From Devosia sp. 66-14 (GTDB lineage: Bacteria; Pseudomonadota; Alphaproteobacteria; Rhizobiales; Devosiaceae): a stretch of 64,000 nt of DNA. A program made the translations under genes and the position numbers. Below are positions 63,798-64,000 of this stretch, one piece after another; within the stretch, counting starts at the first letter, position 1, and each line of letters begins with the position of its first letter. The stretch covers positions 175,035 through 239,034 of the forward strand of contig MKVB01000003.1 of assembly GCA_001899085.1 (NCBI GenBank), read 5' to 3'. The notes beneath the pieces are model-generated. The model saw nothing but the letters and a program-made list of their open reading frames with translations. It was not told where the DNA came from and did no database searches.

Positions 63798-63838
63798 GGC
63801 CGTCCGTGCCTGGAGGGAGGTATGGCGGTGCAGCGACC

Positions 63839-63861
63839 GCCTTCTCCCCTTGCGGGAGAAG
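63839..63861. repeat. Short fragment of the inverted-repeat family (copy 11)
   Basis: CCTTCTCCC, CTTGC, GGGAGAAGG: one hairpin arm of the family, alone, between the phosphatase-like gene and the cut gene on the right edge. Confidence 0.6.
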
Positions 63862-63906
63862 GCAATCATCGCGCCGCCGGTGGCTCCTCAGAAGCCACTA
63901 CGCACC

Positions 63907-64000
63907 CTAAGCCCCGTCCTTCCGCCCCGGCGTCCACTCGCCCAGTCCAAACAGCTCCACCGCATCTTCGAGCGCCAGTTTCAGCCGGTCGAGGCGGGCC
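63907..64000 (-). CDS. C-terminal end of an unrecognised gene (cut by the window)
   Basis: On the minus strand an open frame enters from the right edge and ends at TAG (63907-63909). The last 30 residues include ARLDRLKLALEDAVELFGLGEW, a plausible amphipathic helix with normal codon use. It converges on the phosphatase-like gene. Too little is present for identification. Confidence 0.5.
   Translation of the reverse strand, partial: ARLDRLKLALEDAVELFGLGEWTPGRKDGA

Overview
The window is GC-rich chromosomal DNA from an alphaproteobacterium of the order Hyphomicrobiales (Rhizobiales). The strongest evidence is the set of housekeeping neighbourhoods: irr-fabA-fabB, hrcA-grpE with rph-rdgB-hemW running the other way, dnaK/dnaJ, a fused YlxR-L7Ae protein after nusA, and pieces of the rimP-nusA-infB-rbfA-truB-rpsO-pnp operon. 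CTTG-N17-type heat-shock promoters and an HWE histidine kinase fit the same group. A Devosia-like lineage is my best guess, but gene content alone does not settle the genus. I see no rRNA, tRNA, CRISPR array, transposase or phage gene. The two window edges cut a DHA2 efflux pump (left) and an unrecognised minus-strand gene (right).

Layout. (1) 1-990: C-terminal part of an MFS pump. (2) 1.2-7.3 kb, minus strand: pnp, rpsO, an orphan HWE kinase, truB, rbfA. (3) 7.3-17.9 kb: a block of accessory genes lying between rbfA and infB. It has a TetR regulator facing a DrrA/DrrB-like ABC exporter and a DrrC-like UvrA paralogue, then an ArsR-SRPBCC pair, an orphan ClpP, an ABC exporter and a YcxB-like membrane protein. 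(4) 18.0-23.8 kb, minus strand: infB, ylxR, nusA, rimP, with a terminator-like hairpin just before rimP. (5) 24-34.5 kb: glutathione-dependent formaldehyde dehydrogenase, ketopantoate reductase-like protein, a second DHA2 pump, aldo/keto reductase, a two-component system, a DGPF/YCII protein, and a LacI regulator with three matching operators. (6) 34.5-40.1 kb: diguanylate cyclase, an ECF42-type sigma factor with its DGPF partner and a matching promoter, a 2-hydroxyacid dehydrogenase and an exported SH3 protein. (7) 40.2-42.6 kb: irr facing fabA-fabB. (8) 42.8-49.1 kb: nucleobase salvage (deoxyribosyltransferase, guanine deaminase, adenine deaminase, a divergent PRPP synthetase). (9) 49.3-62.4 kb: hemW-rdgB-rph, hrcA-grpE, a run of small exported proteins around pncA, dnaK, an unknown gene, an HSL-type esterase and dnaJ. 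(10) 62.6-64 kb: FMN reductase, histidine-phosphatase-like protein and a cut gene.

How parts work together. The two split minus-strand blocks are translation and RNA-processing genes. The chaperone genes hrcA, grpE, dnaK and dnaJ lie within about 10 kb; grpE and dnaK carry RpoH-type promoters and no CIRCE element is visible. Several local regulators have operator-like palindromes beside them (TetR at 8.1 kb, ArsR at 13.75 kb, LacI at 33 kb; the DHA2 pump at 28.2 kb has an operator but no adjacent regulator). A family of large inverted-repeat elements (eleven copies or fragments) occupies most of the wider intergenic gaps, mainly between convergent genes. Two 16-bp sites resembling parS suggest that the segment may lie in the origin-proximal region.

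I did not find a clear new multi-gene defence or biosynthetic system. The least explained items are the three related two-cysteine exported proteins (54.7-57.1 kb), the hairpin before rimP, the inverted-repeat family, and the DrrAB/DrrC-like module inside the split infB operon.
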